Shown: positions 31,328 to 40,979 of the stretch, in pieces
How the letters are laid out: the number at the start of each line of letters is the position of its first letter
How positions within the stretch are numbered: position 1 is the first letter of the stretch
Assembly (NCBI RefSeq): GCF_036240795.1
Contig: NZ_CP108454.1
Location: 4,092,001 to 4,156,000, forward strand
Direction: 5' to 3'
From: Streptomyces sp. NBC_01268
GTDB taxonomy: Bacteria > Actinomycetota > Actinomycetes > Streptomycetales > Streptomycetaceae
Length of the DNA: 64,000 nucleotides
Program-made: the position numbers and the translations under genes
The notes under the pieces: generated by a model
What the model saw: only the letters and a program-made list of their open reading frames with translations
Told to the model about the DNA's origin: nothing
Databases searched by the model: none

Positions 31328-32410
31328 TCAGCGCTCGACCTCGCCCTTGATGAACTTCTCGACGTTGGCGAAGGCCTCGTCGTCGAAGTACTGCACCGGC
31401 GGGGACTTCATGAAGTACGAGGACGCGGAGAGGATCGGGCCACCGATGCCCCGGTCCTTGGCGATCTTCGCGGCGCGCAGGGCGTCGATGATGACACCGG
31501 CCGAGTTCGGGGAGTCCCAGACCTCGAGCTTGTACTCGAGGTTCAGCGGGACGTCGCCGAAGGCACGGCCCTCAAGGCGGACGTACGCCCACTTGCGGTC
31601 GTCGAGCCAGGCCACGTAGTCCGACGGACCGATGTGGACGTTCTTCTCGCCCAGGTCGCGGTCGGGGATCTGCGAGGTGACGGCCTGCGTCTTCGAGATC
31701 TTCTTGGACTCGAGGCGGTCGCGCTCGAGCATGTTCTTGAAGTCCATGTTGCCGCCGACGTTGAGCTGCATGGTGCGCTCAAGACGGACACCGCGGTCCT
31801 CGAACAGCTTGGCCATCACGCGGTGCGTGATGGTGGCGCCGACCTGGGACTTGATGTCGTCGCCGACGATCGGGACACCGGCCTCGGTGAACTTGTCCGC
31901 CCACTCCTTGGTGCCGGCGATGAAGACCGGGAGAGCGTTGACGAACGCGACCTTGGCGTCGATGGCGCACTGCGCGTAGAACTTCGCGGCGGCCTCGGAG
32001 CCCACGGGCAGGTAGCACACGAGCACGTCGACCTGCTGGTCCTTGAGGACCTGGACGACGTCCACGGGAGCCTCGGGGGACTCCTCGATGGTCAGGCGGT
32101 AGTACTTGCCGAGGCCGTCGAGGGTGTGACCACGCTGGACCGTGACGCCCGTGTTCGGGACGTCGCAGATCTTGATGGTGTTGTTCTCGCTGGCGCCGAT
32201 GGCGTCGGAGAGGTCGAGGCCGACCTTCTTCGCGTCCACGTCGAACGCGGCCACGAACTCCACGTCGCCGACGTGGTAGTCGCCGAACTGCACGTGCATG
32301 AGGCCGGGCACCTTGGACGCCGGGTCGGCGTCCTTGTAGTACTCGACGCCCTGCACCAGCGAGGCGGCGCAGTTGCCCACGCCGACGATGGCTACGCGAA
32401 CCGAACCCAT
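31328..32410 (-). CDS. ino1: inositol-3-phosphate synthase
   Basis: A 360-aa NAD-dependent enzyme that cyclises glucose-6-phosphate to myo-inositol-1-phosphate, the entry to mycothiol, phosphatidylinositol and PIM synthesis. The NAD motif is [13 protein letters not shown] at residues 10-22, and the family signatures [16 protein letters not shown] and [12 protein letters not shown] are clear. It starts with ATG, 46 nt downstream of a PadR regulator on the same strand, so the two likely form an operon controlled by the operator at 33213-33231. Confidence 0.94.
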   Translation of the reverse strand: MGSVRVAIVGVGNCAASLVQGVEYYKDADPASKVPGLMHVQFGDYHVGDVEFVAAFDVDAKKVGLDLSDAIGASENNTIKICDVPNTGVTVQRGHTLDGLGKYYRLTIEESPEAPVDVVQVLKDQQVDVLVCYLPVGSEAAAKFYAQCAIDAKVAFVNALPVFIAGTKEWADKFTEAGVPIVGDDIKSQVGATITHRVMAKLFEDRGVRLERTMQLNVGGNMDFKNMLERDRLESKKISKTQAVTSQIPDRDLGEKNVHIGPSDYVAWLDDRKWAYVRLEGRAFGDVPLNLEYKLEVWDSPNSAGVIIDALRAAKIAKDRGIGGPILSASSYFMKSPPVQYFDDEAFANVEKFIKGEVER

Positions 32411-32456
32411 TCCGGTTGCTCCCTGTGTGTCGTGGAAGCCCTGCTGACGCAGGGTT

Positions 32457-33137
32457 TCACTTTGCGGTGTCGTCGGACGGATCCGGCCGGGTACTGCCCC
32501 CGTGCCGGGGCAGGCCGCCCGTTTCTCCAGAATCGTTGTGCTGCTGAGCGGAGGCGTCGGGGCGGGATCGCTGATCCCGTCCCGCCCGCTCGCTCTCGAT
32601 GAGCTCGTTCAGCCAGCGCACTTCGCGCTCCACGGACTCCATTCCGTGGCGCTGCAGCTCAAGCGTGTAGTCGTCGAGGCGCTCGCGCGTCCGGGCCAGA
32701 GAGGCGCGCATCTTCTCCAGGCGCTCCTCCAGCCGGCTGCGGCGGCCCTCCAGCACTCGCATCCGCACGTCGTGCTCGGTCTGGCCGAAGAAGGCGAAGC
32801 GGGCGGCGAAGTGCTCGTCCTCCCAGGCGTCGGGACCGGTGTGGGAGAGGAGCTCTTCGAAGTGCTCCTTACCTTCGGCCGTCAACCGGTAGACGATCTT
32901 GGCGCGGCGTCCTGCGAGTGAAGCGGCCAGCGCGTCCTCGGGAGCGCTGCCCGGCTCCTCGATCAACCAGCCGTTGGCGACCAGCGTCTTGAGGCAGGGG
33001 TAGAGGGTCCCGTAGCTGAAGGCCCGGAAGATGCCCAGCGAGGTGTTGAGCCGCTTGCGCAGCTCGTAGCCATGCATCGGGGCCTCGCGAAGAAGGCCGA
33101 GAACGGCGAACTCAAGAATTCCTGAGCGCCTGCTCAT
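32457..33137 (-). CDS. PadR family transcriptional regulator
   Basis: A 226-aa PadR regulator. The winged helix-turn-helix is at the N-terminus ([47 protein letters not shown]). A coiled-coil dimerisation region is rich in Glu/Arg/Leu ([26 protein letters not shown]), followed by a polar tail. The ATG has GGAGGAGG about 6 nt upstream. A 19-bp perfect palindrome with ATGT/ACAT ends lies 76 bp upstream, so it probably represses itself and ino1. The inducer is unknown. Confidence 0.9.
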   Translation of the reverse strand: MSRRSGILEFAVLGLLREAPMHGYELRKRLNTSLGIFRAFSYGTLYPCLKTLVANGWLIEEPGSAPEDALAASLAGRRAKIVYRLTAEGKEHFEELLSHTGPDAWEDEHFAARFAFFGQTEHDVRMRVLEGRRSRLEERLEKMRASLARTRERLDDYTLELQRHGMESVEREVRWLNELIESERAGRDQRSRPDASAQQHNDSGETGGLPRHGGSTRPDPSDDTAK

Positions 33138-33540
33138 CCGCCACCTCCTCCGCTCTCGGGACTCGTCTCTCGGAACCAGAAAACTCTTATGCCGAGTCGA
33201 TGTGCCGCTCCGATGTATCGACTCGATACATCCCGACGATAGAACGAGCCCCCGGCTGCGACAAGTGGGGCTCGGGTGACCGGCGTCACATCGTCAATTC
33301 ACAGCGTTCGACTTGCCGGATTTGGGGTGAAGTCCGTCTGTAGGTGGGTTTTGGCCGTGCGTAGTCTGTGCGGCATGCAGACCACCGGGAACCGAGCGAT
33401 GCCGCGGGGCGTCAGTGAAGCGGGTGACCGGCTGCGGCACGGTGGGGCTTTTTCCGAGGTCCGGCCGTGTGTATTTCGGGGGGACCGGAACTCAACTGCC
33501 GCTTCCAGGCGTACGCGCCTGCCCGAGGAGTAGTCGTTCG
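33138..33540. other. divergent PadR/PBP control region
   Basis: These 403 bp separate the minus-strand padR-ino1 pair from the plus-strand PBP gene. They hold the PadR operator and a TAGTCT -10-like hexamer at 33362-33367 that may serve the PBP gene with a long leader. An open frame at 33276-33533 is unconvincing. Confidence 0.6.
33213..33231. promoter_or_regulatory. PadR operator
   Basis: ATGTATCGACTCGATACAT is a perfect 9-1-9 palindrome with the ATGT...ACAT ends typical of PadR operators. An overlapping inverted repeat, GAGTCGA (33194-33200) with TCGACTC (33218-33224), may be a second site. Confidence 0.8.
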
Positions 33541-36291
33541 ATGAGCGAGCACCGTCGCAAAATGCCGCAGCAGCAGCCGCCTAGTGGCGGTCGCGCTGCG
33601 GCCCGGCGCGCGGCCCAGCAGCCGATGGGCCACAGGCCGGCCCAAGGCCATGACGTCGGTTCCGGGTCCCCTTCGGACTCGTACGGACCGCCTTCCGCCT
33701 ATGGGGAGGAGCAGCGCCCCTACGGGGGGCGTGCCGAGGCCCGGCGAGCCGCCCAGCGGGGCGGTCGCAGGCGTGCGCCCGAGGCCGGTGGCCCCGGGGG
33801 CCCGAGCGGTCCCGGGGGAGGACGGCGCGGCGGGGGCGGCGGCGGGCAGGGGGGTGGTCCCGGACGCGGTCGTGGCGGACGTCCGCCCGGCAAGAAGCGG
33901 ATCATCGACTACCCGCGCTACGGCAAGTACGGCTGGCGTCGCTGGATGCCGTCGTGGAAGCTGGTCACGGGCCTGTTCCTGGCCTTCTGCGGTGGCCTTC
34001 TCGGGGCTGCCTCCATCGCGTACGCCATGGTGGGGATCCCGGACGTCGACAAGACGGCCGTCGCGCAGAACAACGTCTTCTACTGGTCCGACGGCACGCA
34101 GATGGCCGCGACCGGTGGTGAGGTCAACCGCCAGATCGTCGGCATCGAGCAGATCCCCAAGTCGATGCAGAACGCGGTGGTCTCGGCCGAGAACAAGACC
34201 TTCTGGACCGACTCGGGCATCGACCCGATGGGCATCGGCCGCGCCGTGTGGAACATGGCCAAGGGCGGCGAGACCCAGGGTGGCTCGACCATCACCCAGC
34301 AGTACGTGAAGAACAACCGGCTCAACGACCAGTCGCAGACCTTGACCCGCAAGGTGAAGGAACTCTTCATCTCGATGCGTGTCGGCAACGACCTGGAGAA
34401 GCCCGACATCATGGCGGGCTACCTCAACACCTCGTACTACGGGCGCGGTGCCTACGGCATCCAGGCCGCGGCCCGCACGTACTTCGGCAAGGACGCCAAC
34501 AAGCTCAACGCGAGCGAGTCCGCCTTCCTCGCCTCGCTGCTCAAGGGCGCGACCTACTACGACCCGGCCGGCTCCCCCGAGATCGACCCCGCGGCCGACG
34601 CCAAGTCGAACCGCGAGCGCGCCGAGAAGCGCTGGAAGTGGATCCTGGACGAGATGGTCAAGGACGGGAACCTCCCGGCCGCCGAGCGCGCCAAGTACAC
34701 CAAGTTCCCCACGGTGAAGGGCCGGACCCAGGGCGCCCAGCTGAGCGGCCAGATCGGCTACCTGGTGCGGACGGCCGAGGCGAACTTCCTCAACAACAAC
34801 GACCGGAACATCGGCGCCCAGCAGCTCGCCCAGGGCGGCTTCGAGATCCACACCACCTTCGACAAGAAGAAGGTCAAGGCCCTCGAAACGGCCGTCAAGA
34901 AGGTCTACGACGAGCACATCAAGCCGGAGAAGCGCCCGAAGACGGACACCCACGTCCAGTTCGGCGGCGCCTCGGTGGACCCGAAGACGGGCGCCATCGT
35001 GGCGATCTACGGCGGCACCGACGCCACCAAGCACTTCACCAACAACGCCGACCAGACGGGTGCCCAGGTCGGATCGACCTTCAAGCCCTTCGTCCTGGCC
35101 GCCGCGATGCGCGACGGTGTGCGGGACAAGAAGCTGGGCCCGGAGCAGGGTCCGTCCTCGCGGACGATCGTCGACCCCGACAAGAGCGTCTACAACGGCC
35201 AGAACAAGCTGAGGATCAAGAACTACGACGGCACGGTCTGGCACGACGAGAACGGCAACGAGTGGCTCCAGACGAACGACGACGACGCGAGCTACAAGAA
35301 CATGTCGCTGCGTGAGGCCATGGAGCGCTCCGCCAACTCGCCGTACGTGCAGCTCGGCATGGACGTGGGCATCGACCAGGTCCGCAAGTCGGCCGTCGAC
35401 GCGGGCCTCCTGGAGTCCTCGCTGATCAAGGCCAACGTGCCGTCGTTCTCGCTCGGTATCTCCTCCCCGAGCGCGATCCGCATGGCCGGCGCCTACTCGA
35501 CCTTCGCGAACAACGGCGAGCACAACGACCCGTTCTCCGTCACCAAGGTCCTCCAGCGCGGCGAGACGATCTACGAGCACAAGGCCGCGCCGAAGCGCGC
35601 GTTCTCCACGGCCGTCGCCAGCAACGTCACCGACGTGCTGAAGGACGTCGTGAAGAAGGGCACCGGCAAGAAGGCCGCGCTCGACGACCGCGAGGCGGCC
35701 GGCAAGACCGGTACGACCGACGGCAACAACTCGGCCTGGTTCGTGGGCTACACCCCGCAGCTGTCGACCGCCATCGACATGTACCGCTTCGCGGACGACG
35801 AGACGATCAAGGACCGTAAGTTCGAGTCCATGTTCGGCACCGGCGCCCAGCCGAAGATCCACGGTTCGTCGTTCCCGTCGCAGATCTGGCACGACTACAT
35901 GACCGACGCGCTGAGCGGCACCAAGGCGATCGACTTCCCGGACCCCGAGGACCTGGGCGCCGAGGCGGTCTTCGGTGGCGGCGCGGTCAGCCCGACGCCG
36001 ACCCCGACGGAGACCGAGTCCGAGTCGCCGTCCGCCACCGCGACGACGCAGACGCCCACCATGAAGCCGACCAAGACGGCGGACCCGGGCAAGACCTGCT
36101 CCGTGTGGGACTGGCCGTGCGACCCGAACGGCGGCACCAGCAACGGGAACGACAACGGCGGCGCGTCCAACGGCGGTGCCACCACGACACCCCCGCCGAC
36201 GTCCACGGACTCCCCCTCCACCGATCCGGCCACCACCGGCGGGGGCGGAAAGCCCAACGGCGGCACCGGCTGGACCGGCCTGGGCGGCTGA
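33541..36291 (+). CDS. class A penicillin-binding protein (transglycosylase/transpeptidase)
   Basis: A 916-aa bifunctional peptidoglycan synthase. A ~120-residue basic Gly/Arg/Pro-rich cytosolic tail precedes one transmembrane anchor (LVTGLFLAFCGGLLGAASIAYAMV). The GT51 glycosyltransferase domain has SAENKTFW, GGSTITQQYVKN, RKVKELFISMRV and YLNTSYYGRGAYGIQAAA. The transpeptidase has GSTFKPF (SxxK), SANSPY (SxN) and AGKTGTT (KTG). The C-terminus is a ~130-residue Thr/Pro/Ser/Asn/Gly-rich tail with two cysteines. The ATG at 33541 has GAGGAG about 10 nt upstream. Confidence 0.94.
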   Translation: MSEHRRKMPQQQPPSGGRAAARRAAQQPMGHRPAQGHDVGSGSPSDSYGPPSAYGEEQRPYGGRAEARRAAQRGGRRRAPEAGGPGGPSGPGGGRRGGGGGGQGGGPGRGRGGRPPGKKRIIDYPRYGKYGWRRWMPSWKLVTGLFLAFCGGLLGAASIAYAMVGIPDVDKTAVAQNNVFYWSDGTQMAATGGEVNRQIVGIEQIPKSMQNAVVSAENKTFWTDSGIDPMGIGRAVWNMAKGGETQGGSTITQQYVKNNRLNDQSQTLTRKVKELFISMRVGNDLEKPDIMAGYLNTSYYGRGAYGIQAAARTYFGKDANKLNASESAFLASLLKGATYYDPAGSPEIDPAADAKSNRERAEKRWKWILDEMVKDGNLPAAERAKYTKFPTVKGRTQGAQLSGQIGYLVRTAEANFLNNNDRNIGAQQLAQGGFEIHTTFDKKKVKALETAVKKVYDEHIKPEKRPKTDTHVQFGGASVDPKTGAIVAIYGGTDATKHFTNNADQTGAQVGSTFKPFVLAAAMRDGVRDKKLGPEQGPSSRTIVDPDKSVYNGQNKLRIKNYDGTVWHDENGNEWLQTNDDDASYKNMSLREAMERSANSPYVQLGMDVGIDQVRKSAVDAGLLESSLIKANVPSFSLGISSPSAIRMAGAYSTFANNGEHNDPFSVTKVLQRGETIYEHKAAPKRAFSTAVASNVTDVLKDVVKKGTGKKAALDDREAAGKTGTTDGNNSAWFVGYTPQLSTAIDMYRFADDETIKDRKFESMFGTGAQPKIHGSSFPSQIWHDYMTDALSGTKAIDFPDPEDLGAEAVFGGGAVSPTPTPTETESESPSATATTQTPTMKPTKTADPGKTCSVWDWPCDPNGGTSNGNDNGGASNGGATTTPPPTSTDSPSTDPATTGGGGKPNGGTGWTGLGG

Positions 36292-36332
36292 TCCGCCCGC
36301 CGGCAGAGCGGCCTCGTCGAGGGCCGCCGCGC

Positions 36333-36360
36333 CCGGTCCGTACCCCGCGTACGGAACCGG
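36333..36360 (+). terminator. probable PBP gene terminator
   Basis: CCGGTCCGTAC (36333-36343) pairs with GTACGGAACCGG (36349-36360) with one bulged base and a 5-nt loop, 41 nt after the PBP stop. Confidence 0.5.
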
Positions 36361-36410
36361 CCGTGGCGGCCCTCACCGTTTTCCCAGGCCCGTACGGCAG
36401 GATGTCCCCC

Positions 36411-37940
36411 ATGCCGAGCCTCCAGAAGACGACCCCTCCGCGGGAACCGGCGGTGGTCTGCCCCACGCGCAGCGACGACGTGGCCGCCGCGGGCAGCGAA
36501 CTGATCGGCGGACCGATCGGCCGCCGGGCGCTGCTGGGCGCCGGACAGCTCACCCCGGTGCGCGTGGTGGCCCTGGTGGCCATCGGGATGTTCGCGCTCG
36601 GCATGGTGCAGAAGCTGCCCTGCTACAACTGGGCCTGGTTCCGCGGCACCACCTCCCAGTACACCCACGCCTGCTACTCCGACATCCCGCACCTGTTCTC
36701 GGGGCGCGGTTTCGCGGACGGCCTGGTGCCCTACTTCGACCGGATCGGTGGCGACATACCGTTCCTGGAGTACCCGGTCCTGACCGGCCTCTTCATGCAG
36801 GTCGCGGCCTGGCTGACGCCCGGCGGCACCACCCTGTCGGAGCGGGAGCAGGCCTACTGGATGGTCAACGCGGGCCTGCTGCTCGTGTGCACGGCCGTCC
36901 TCGCCGTGTGCGTGGCCAGGACCCACCGCCGACGCCCCTGGGACGCCCTCCTGGTGGCGCTCGCGCCCGCCCTGGCGCTGACCGCCACGATCAACTGGGA
37001 CCTGCTGGCCGTCGCCCTGACCGCCGCCGCGCTCCTGATGTGGTCGCGCGGCCGGACGCTCGGTGCCGGCGTGCTGATCGGGCTCGCGACGGCCGCCAAG
37101 TTCTACCCGATACTGCTCCTGCTCCCCCTGTTCCTGCTCTGCTGGCGGGCCGGGAAGTGGCGCGCGTTCGGCACGGCGCTGCTCGGGGCGGTGGGCGCGT
37201 GGCTGGCGGTGAACCTGCCGGTGATGCTGCTCGCGCCCGAGGGCTGGAAGCAGTTCTACGTCTTCAGCACCGACCGGAACGTCGACTTCGGCTCCGTCTG
37301 GCTGCTCCTCAGCCAGACCACCGGCCGTCAGGTGCAGCCGACGACCGCCAACCTGTGGGCGCTGCTCCTGATGCTGCTGGCGGCCGTCGGTCTGGCGATC
37401 CTGGCGTTCTCCGCGCCGCGCCGGCCCCGGCTGGCCCAGCTGGCCTTCCTGATCGTGGCCGCCTTCGTGCTCACCAACAAGGTCTACTCGCCGCAGTACG
37501 TGCTGTGGCTGATCCCGCTCGCCGCGCTCGCCCGGCCGCGCTGGCGCGACTTCCTCGTCTGGCAGGCCTGCGAGGTCATGTACTTCCTGGCCATCTGGTT
37601 CTACCTGGCCTACACGAGCAGCGGGAACAAGCAGGGCCTGCCGACCGACGGCTACCAGTTCGCCATCGTGCTGCACGTGCTCGGCACGCTCTACCTGTGC
37701 GCCCTGGTCGTGCGCGACATCCTCGCGCCGGACCGGGACCCGGTACGCCGGGACGGCTCGGACGACCCCTCGGGGGGCGTCCTGGACGGGGCGGAGGACG
37801 TCTTCGTCCTGGGCAGGGCGGCCCACCCGCCGCTGCACGCGGCCCCGGCGGCGGAGGGCCCGCGGGTGGAGTGGGGCGCCCCGGGCGGCGTCCCCGGGGG
37901 CGATCCCTGGGCGGCTCCGAGGAGCGCCTCCCGAGAGTGA
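36411..37940 (+). CDS. GT87 family (DUF2029) polyprenyl-phosphate-mannose-dependent mannosyltransferase
   Basis: A 509-aa integral membrane protein with about ten transmembrane segments and the layout of GT-C glycosyltransferases of the DUF2029/GT87 group. These use decaprenyl- or polyprenyl-phosphomannose outside the membrane (mycobacterial PimE relatives). An acidic loop in the first periplasmic segment (HACYSDIPHLFSGRGFADGLVPYFDRIGGDIPFLEYP) holds the probable catalytic Asp. ATG 36411 with CAGGA upstream is preferred over ATG 36402. Nearby ino1 supplies inositol, and PBP and FemX are cell-wall genes, so an envelope glycolipid or glycoprotein role fits. The acceptor is unknown. Confidence 0.82.
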   Translation: MPSLQKTTPPREPAVVCPTRSDDVAAAGSELIGGPIGRRALLGAGQLTPVRVVALVAIGMFALGMVQKLPCYNWAWFRGTTSQYTHACYSDIPHLFSGRGFADGLVPYFDRIGGDIPFLEYPVLTGLFMQVAAWLTPGGTTLSEREQAYWMVNAGLLLVCTAVLAVCVARTHRRRPWDALLVALAPALALTATINWDLLAVALTAAALLMWSRGRTLGAGVLIGLATAAKFYPILLLLPLFLLCWRAGKWRAFGTALLGAVGAWLAVNLPVMLLAPEGWKQFYVFSTDRNVDFGSVWLLLSQTTGRQVQPTTANLWALLLMLLAAVGLAILAFSAPRRPRLAQLAFLIVAAFVLTNKVYSPQYVLWLIPLAALARPRWRDFLVWQACEVMYFLAIWFYLAYTSSGNKQGLPTDGYQFAIVLHVLGTLYLCALVVRDILAPDRDPVRRDGSDDPSGGVLDGAEDVFVLGRAAHPPLHAAPAAEGPRVEWGAPGGVPGGDPWAAPRSASRE

Positions 37941-37952
37941 GCGGACGCGGAC

Positions 37953-37992
37953 ACGTGAGCGGCCCCCCGGGTGATCCCGGGGGGCCGCTCAC
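37953..37992. terminator. bidirectional terminator
   Basis: An 18-bp perfect stem (37953-37970 with 37975-37992, CGTGAGCGGCCCCCCGGG) and TGAT loop between the convergent GT87 and racemase-like genes. Confidence 0.88.
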
Positions 37993-38017
37993 GTATCCGT
38001 ACGGTGCTGCCGTCGGC

Positions 38018-39049
38018 TCAGCGCTCGACGATGCGGTCGTACTGGGTCGTGGTGTGGCGCAGATGGGCGACCAGCTCGTCGCCGACGTGCGGCTCCTGCG
38101 CGTCGGAGGGCACGAACAGGATCGACACCTGCATGTGCGGGGGCTCGGCGAACCAGCGCTGCTTGCCGGCCCAGACGAACGGGGAGAGGTTGCGGTTGAC
38201 GGTCGCGAGACCGGCGCGGGCCACGCCCTTGGCGCGCGGCATCACGCCGTGCATGGCCTTGGGGGCCTCCAGGCCGACGCCGTGCGAGGTGCCGCCGGCG
38301 ACCACCACGAGCCAGCCGTCGGACGCCGCCTTCTGCTGGCGGTAGCCGAAGCGGTCCCCCTTGGCGACGCGGGTGACGTCGAGGACGGCGCCCCGGTAGT
38401 CGGTGGCCTCGTGGTCGCCCAGCCACAGCCGGGTGCCGATCCGGGCCCGGAAGCGGGTCTGCGGGAACTGCTGCTGGAGCCTGGCCTGCTCGTCGGCGCG
38501 CAGGTGGCTGACGAACATGGTGTGCAGCGGCAGCCGGGCGGACCGCAGCCGGTCCATCCAGGCGATGACCTCCTCGACGGCGTCGGTGCCGTCCGGGCGG
38601 TCCAGGGGCAGGTGCAGGGCGAAGCCCTCCAGGCGTACGTCCTCGATGGCGGCGTGGAGCCGGCCGAGGTCCTCCTCGTGGACGCCGTGGCGCTTCATCG
38701 AGCTCATGCACTCGATGACGACACGGGCGCCCACCAGGGCGTGCACGCCGTCCACGGAGGACACCGAGCGGATGACCCGGTCCGGCAGCGGCACCGGCTC
38801 CTCGCCGCGCCGGAACGGGGTGAGCACCAGCAGGTCGCCGCTGAACCAGTCCTTGATCTTGGCGGCCTCGTACGTGGTGCCCACCGCGAGCATGTCGGCG
38901 CCGAAGCGCGCGGCCTCGTCGGCCAGCCGCTCGTGGCCGAAGCCGTAGCCGTTGCCCTTGCAGACCGGGATGAGACCCGGGAACTGGTCGATGACCGTCT
39001 TCTGGTGCGCCCGCCAACGAGCGGTGTCGACGTAGAGGGAGAGCGCCAT
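38018..39049 (-). CDS. alanine racemase-like PLP enzyme
   Basis: A 343-aa protein of the alanine racemase fold: an N-terminal PLP barrel with the cofactor lysine in PVCKGNGYGFG (Lys31) and a C-terminal beta domain (GDRFGYRQQKAASDGWLVVVAGGTSHGVG). It is shorter than and divergent from the housekeeping Alr of streptomycetes, which is encoded elsewhere, so the true substrate is open. It lies 98 bp downstream of femX on the same strand; both probably act on peptidoglycan precursors. The ATG at 39047-39049 has GAGGGAGAG upstream. Confidence 0.82.
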   Translation of the reverse strand: MALSLYVDTARWRAHQKTVIDQFPGLIPVCKGNGYGFGHERLADEAARFGADMLAVGTTYEAAKIKDWFSGDLLVLTPFRRGEEPVPLPDRVIRSVSSVDGVHALVGARVVIECMSSMKRHGVHEEDLGRLHAAIEDVRLEGFALHLPLDRPDGTDAVEEVIAWMDRLRSARLPLHTMFVSHLRADEQARLQQQFPQTRFRARIGTRLWLGDHEATDYRGAVLDVTRVAKGDRFGYRQQKAASDGWLVVVAGGTSHGVGLEAPKAMHGVMPRAKGVARAGLATVNRNLSPFVWAGKQRWFAEPPHMQVSILFVPSDAQEPHVGDELVAHLRHTTTQYDRIVER

Positions 39050-39147
39050 GGCCGGCCCGGAACCTTTCTGGTGGCTGCGGTGTGTCAGCTGCGGTGGATC
39101 GATGGTGTGTACGCGTGTACGAGACTACGCAAGCCTCGGACGTGACG

Positions 39148-40266
39148 TCAGCGACGCGACATGTAGATGTCCAACGCCTTGTGCAGGAGCTTGTTGAGCG
39201 GGAAGTCCCACTCGCCGACGTACTCGACGGCCTCGCCGCCCGTGCCGACCTTGAACTGGATCAGGCCGAAGAGGTGGTCGGTCTCGTCCAGCGAGTCCGA
39301 GATGCCCCGCAGGTCGTAGACGGTGGCGCCCATCGCGTAGGCGTCGCGCAGCATGCGCCACTGCATCGCGTTGGAGGGGCGGACCTCGCGGCCGATGTTG
39401 TCGGAGGCGCCGTAGGAGTACCAGACGTGGCCGCCGACGACGAGCATGGTCGCGGCGGAGAGGTTCACGCCGTTGTGCCGGGCGAAGTAGAGCCGCATGC
39501 GGTTGGGGTCCTCGTTGTTGAGGACGGTCCACATGCGCTGGAAGTACGAGAGCGGGCGCGGGCGGAAGTGGTCGCGGACGGCCGTGATCTCGTACAGCCG
39601 CTGCCACTCGGCGAGGTCCTCGTAACCGCCCTGGACGACCTCGACGCCGGCCTTCTCGGCCTTCTTGATGTTACGGCGCCACAGCTGGTTGAAGCCCTTG
39701 AGGACGTCGTCGAGCGAGCGGTTGGCGAGCGGGACCTGGAAGACGTAGCGGGGCTGCACGTCGCCGAAGCCGGCGCCGCCGTCCTCGGCCTGCTGCCAGC
39801 CCATCTTCCGCAGCCGGTCGGCGACCTCGAAGGCGCGCGGCTCGATGTGGGTGGCCTCGACGTCCTTCAGACGCTTGACGTCCGGGTCCTGGATGCCGGA
39901 CTTGATGGCGGCCGAGTCCCAGCGGCGGATGACGACCGGCGGGCCCATCTTCACGGAGAACGCGCCCTGCTGCTTCAGGTGCGCGAGCATCGGCTGGAGC
40001 CAGTCGTCGAGGTTCGGGGCGTGCCAGTTGATGACCGGGCCCTCGGGCAGGTACGCCAGGTACCGCTTGATCTTGGGGAGTTGGCGGTAGAGCACCAGGC
40101 CGACGCCGACGAGCTCGCCGCCCTTGTCGAACCAACCGAGGTTCTCCGAGCGCCACTCGGTCTTCACGTCCGCCCACGCCGGGACCTGGCAGTGGCTCGC
40201 CGCGGGCTGGCTCTGGATGAATGCCAGATGCTGCTCACGGCTGATGGTCCTCAGGGTCAGGCTCAT
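39148..40266 (-). CDS. femX: FemX-type lipid II glycyltransferase (FemABX family)
   Basis: A 372-aa FemABX family peptidyltransferase with two GNAT-like halves and a coiled region. In S. coelicolor the orthologue at this locus adds the first glycine of the interpeptide bridge to lipid II using Gly-tRNA, and its loss can be compensated by the vancomycin-resistance paralogue VanK. Typical segments are YLPEGPVINWHAPN, FNQLWRRNIKKAEKAGVEV and VWYSYGASDNIGREVRPSNAMQWRMLRDAYAMGATVYDLRGISD. It starts with ATG and is followed by the alanine-racemase-like gene. Confidence 0.92.
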   Translation of the reverse strand: MSLTLRTISREQHLAFIQSQPAASHCQVPAWADVKTEWRSENLGWFDKGGELVGVGLVLYRQLPKIKRYLAYLPEGPVINWHAPNLDDWLQPMLAHLKQQGAFSVKMGPPVVIRRWDSAAIKSGIQDPDVKRLKDVEATHIEPRAFEVADRLRKMGWQQAEDGGAGFGDVQPRYVFQVPLANRSLDDVLKGFNQLWRRNIKKAEKAGVEVVQGGYEDLAEWQRLYEITAVRDHFRPRPLSYFQRMWTVLNNEDPNRMRLYFARHNGVNLSAATMLVVGGHVWYSYGASDNIGREVRPSNAMQWRMLRDAYAMGATVYDLRGISDSLDETDHLFGLIQFKVGTGGEAVEYVGEWDFPLNKLLHKALDIYMSRR

Positions 40267-40395
40267 GCGGGGCGCTCCTCGGCAGGTGTGTCCCCATCGG
40301 TCAGGGGCTCCGGCTCTCGCGCCGAAGCCTACTGCGACCGGGGAGCGCCCCTGATGGGACGTGTGTCCCTGAGCCTGTCAGGCCCTCGGGTGGGA

Positions 40396-40695
40396 TCAGG
40401 CGAGGCCTCCGTAGAACATGCCGAGGTAGAAGCCCACGGCCGAGGCGCCGAGGCCGACGATGAGGACGAATCGCTCCCTGGTGGTCACGGAGACGAACTG
40501 TCCGACCGCTCCGGTCAGGATGCCGATCAGACCCGTCCAGGACGCCAGCACGTGCAGGCTGTGGAACTGGGCGGTGATGAAGGACAGGATTCCGAGGAAG
40601 AGGGTCACCGCCATCAGGGTGTCCTGGAGCGGGTGCGGCTTGCCGTCCGTGGCGAAGAGGGAGTGTCCGGGGTCGGGTCGCATTGCCTGTGCCAT
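40396..40695 (-). CDS. small conserved membrane protein
   Basis: A 99-aa protein with three predicted transmembrane helices ([54 protein letters not shown]) and a short polar N-terminus with the segment [22 protein letters not shown]. The ATG at 40693-40695 has AGGAGGTG at 5-nt spacing, so it is a real gene, although open frame extends upstream. Function unknown. It lies between femX and the divergent rpsF operon. Confidence 0.8.
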   Translation of the reverse strand: MAQAMRPDPGHSLFATDGKPHPLQDTLMAVTLFLGILSFITAQFHSLHVLASWTGLIGILTGAVGQFVSVTTRERFVLIVGLGASAVGFYLGMFYGGLA

Positions 40696-40932
40696 GGGGC
40701 ACCTCCTGGCGTGGCTGCGGGAAGGCGGCGCACTGTGACGCCGCCGACATCCGTTGTGTACAGATTGCGTCCCCTCACCACCGGATTTCAACCGCAGGGC
40801 GATGTGCGGGTACTCTGTACGGTCTGCACCGGTGTCTGCCCAGGTCCGTCCTGGACCCCGACGGAACCCTCGCTCGTCGAGGGGGATTGTCAGTGGTGGC
40901 CGATACCGTTGCTTACGCATCACGACCCTCCT

Positions 40933-40951
40933 GCCACGGAACGACCGTGGC
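40933..40951 (+). promoter_or_regulatory. hairpin in the rpsF leader
   Basis: GCCACGG (40933-40939) pairs with CCGTGGC (40945-40951) around a 5-nt loop, just before the ribosome site of rpsF. Many bacteria have an S6:S18 autoregulatory leader here; this hairpin is a candidate but lacks proof of the CCG bulge motif. Confidence 0.35.
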
Positions 40952-40979
40952 CGCTGAGTCCAAAGGAGGTGGGTTCCAC

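Noticed and set aside
33276..33533. 85-codon frame upstream of the PBP gene
   Set aside because: No ribosome site and no recognisable domain; it overlaps the presumed promoter and leader.
40287..40360. imperfect inverted repeat between femX and the small membrane-protein gene
   Set aside because: Several mismatches and a long loop; too weak to call a terminator.
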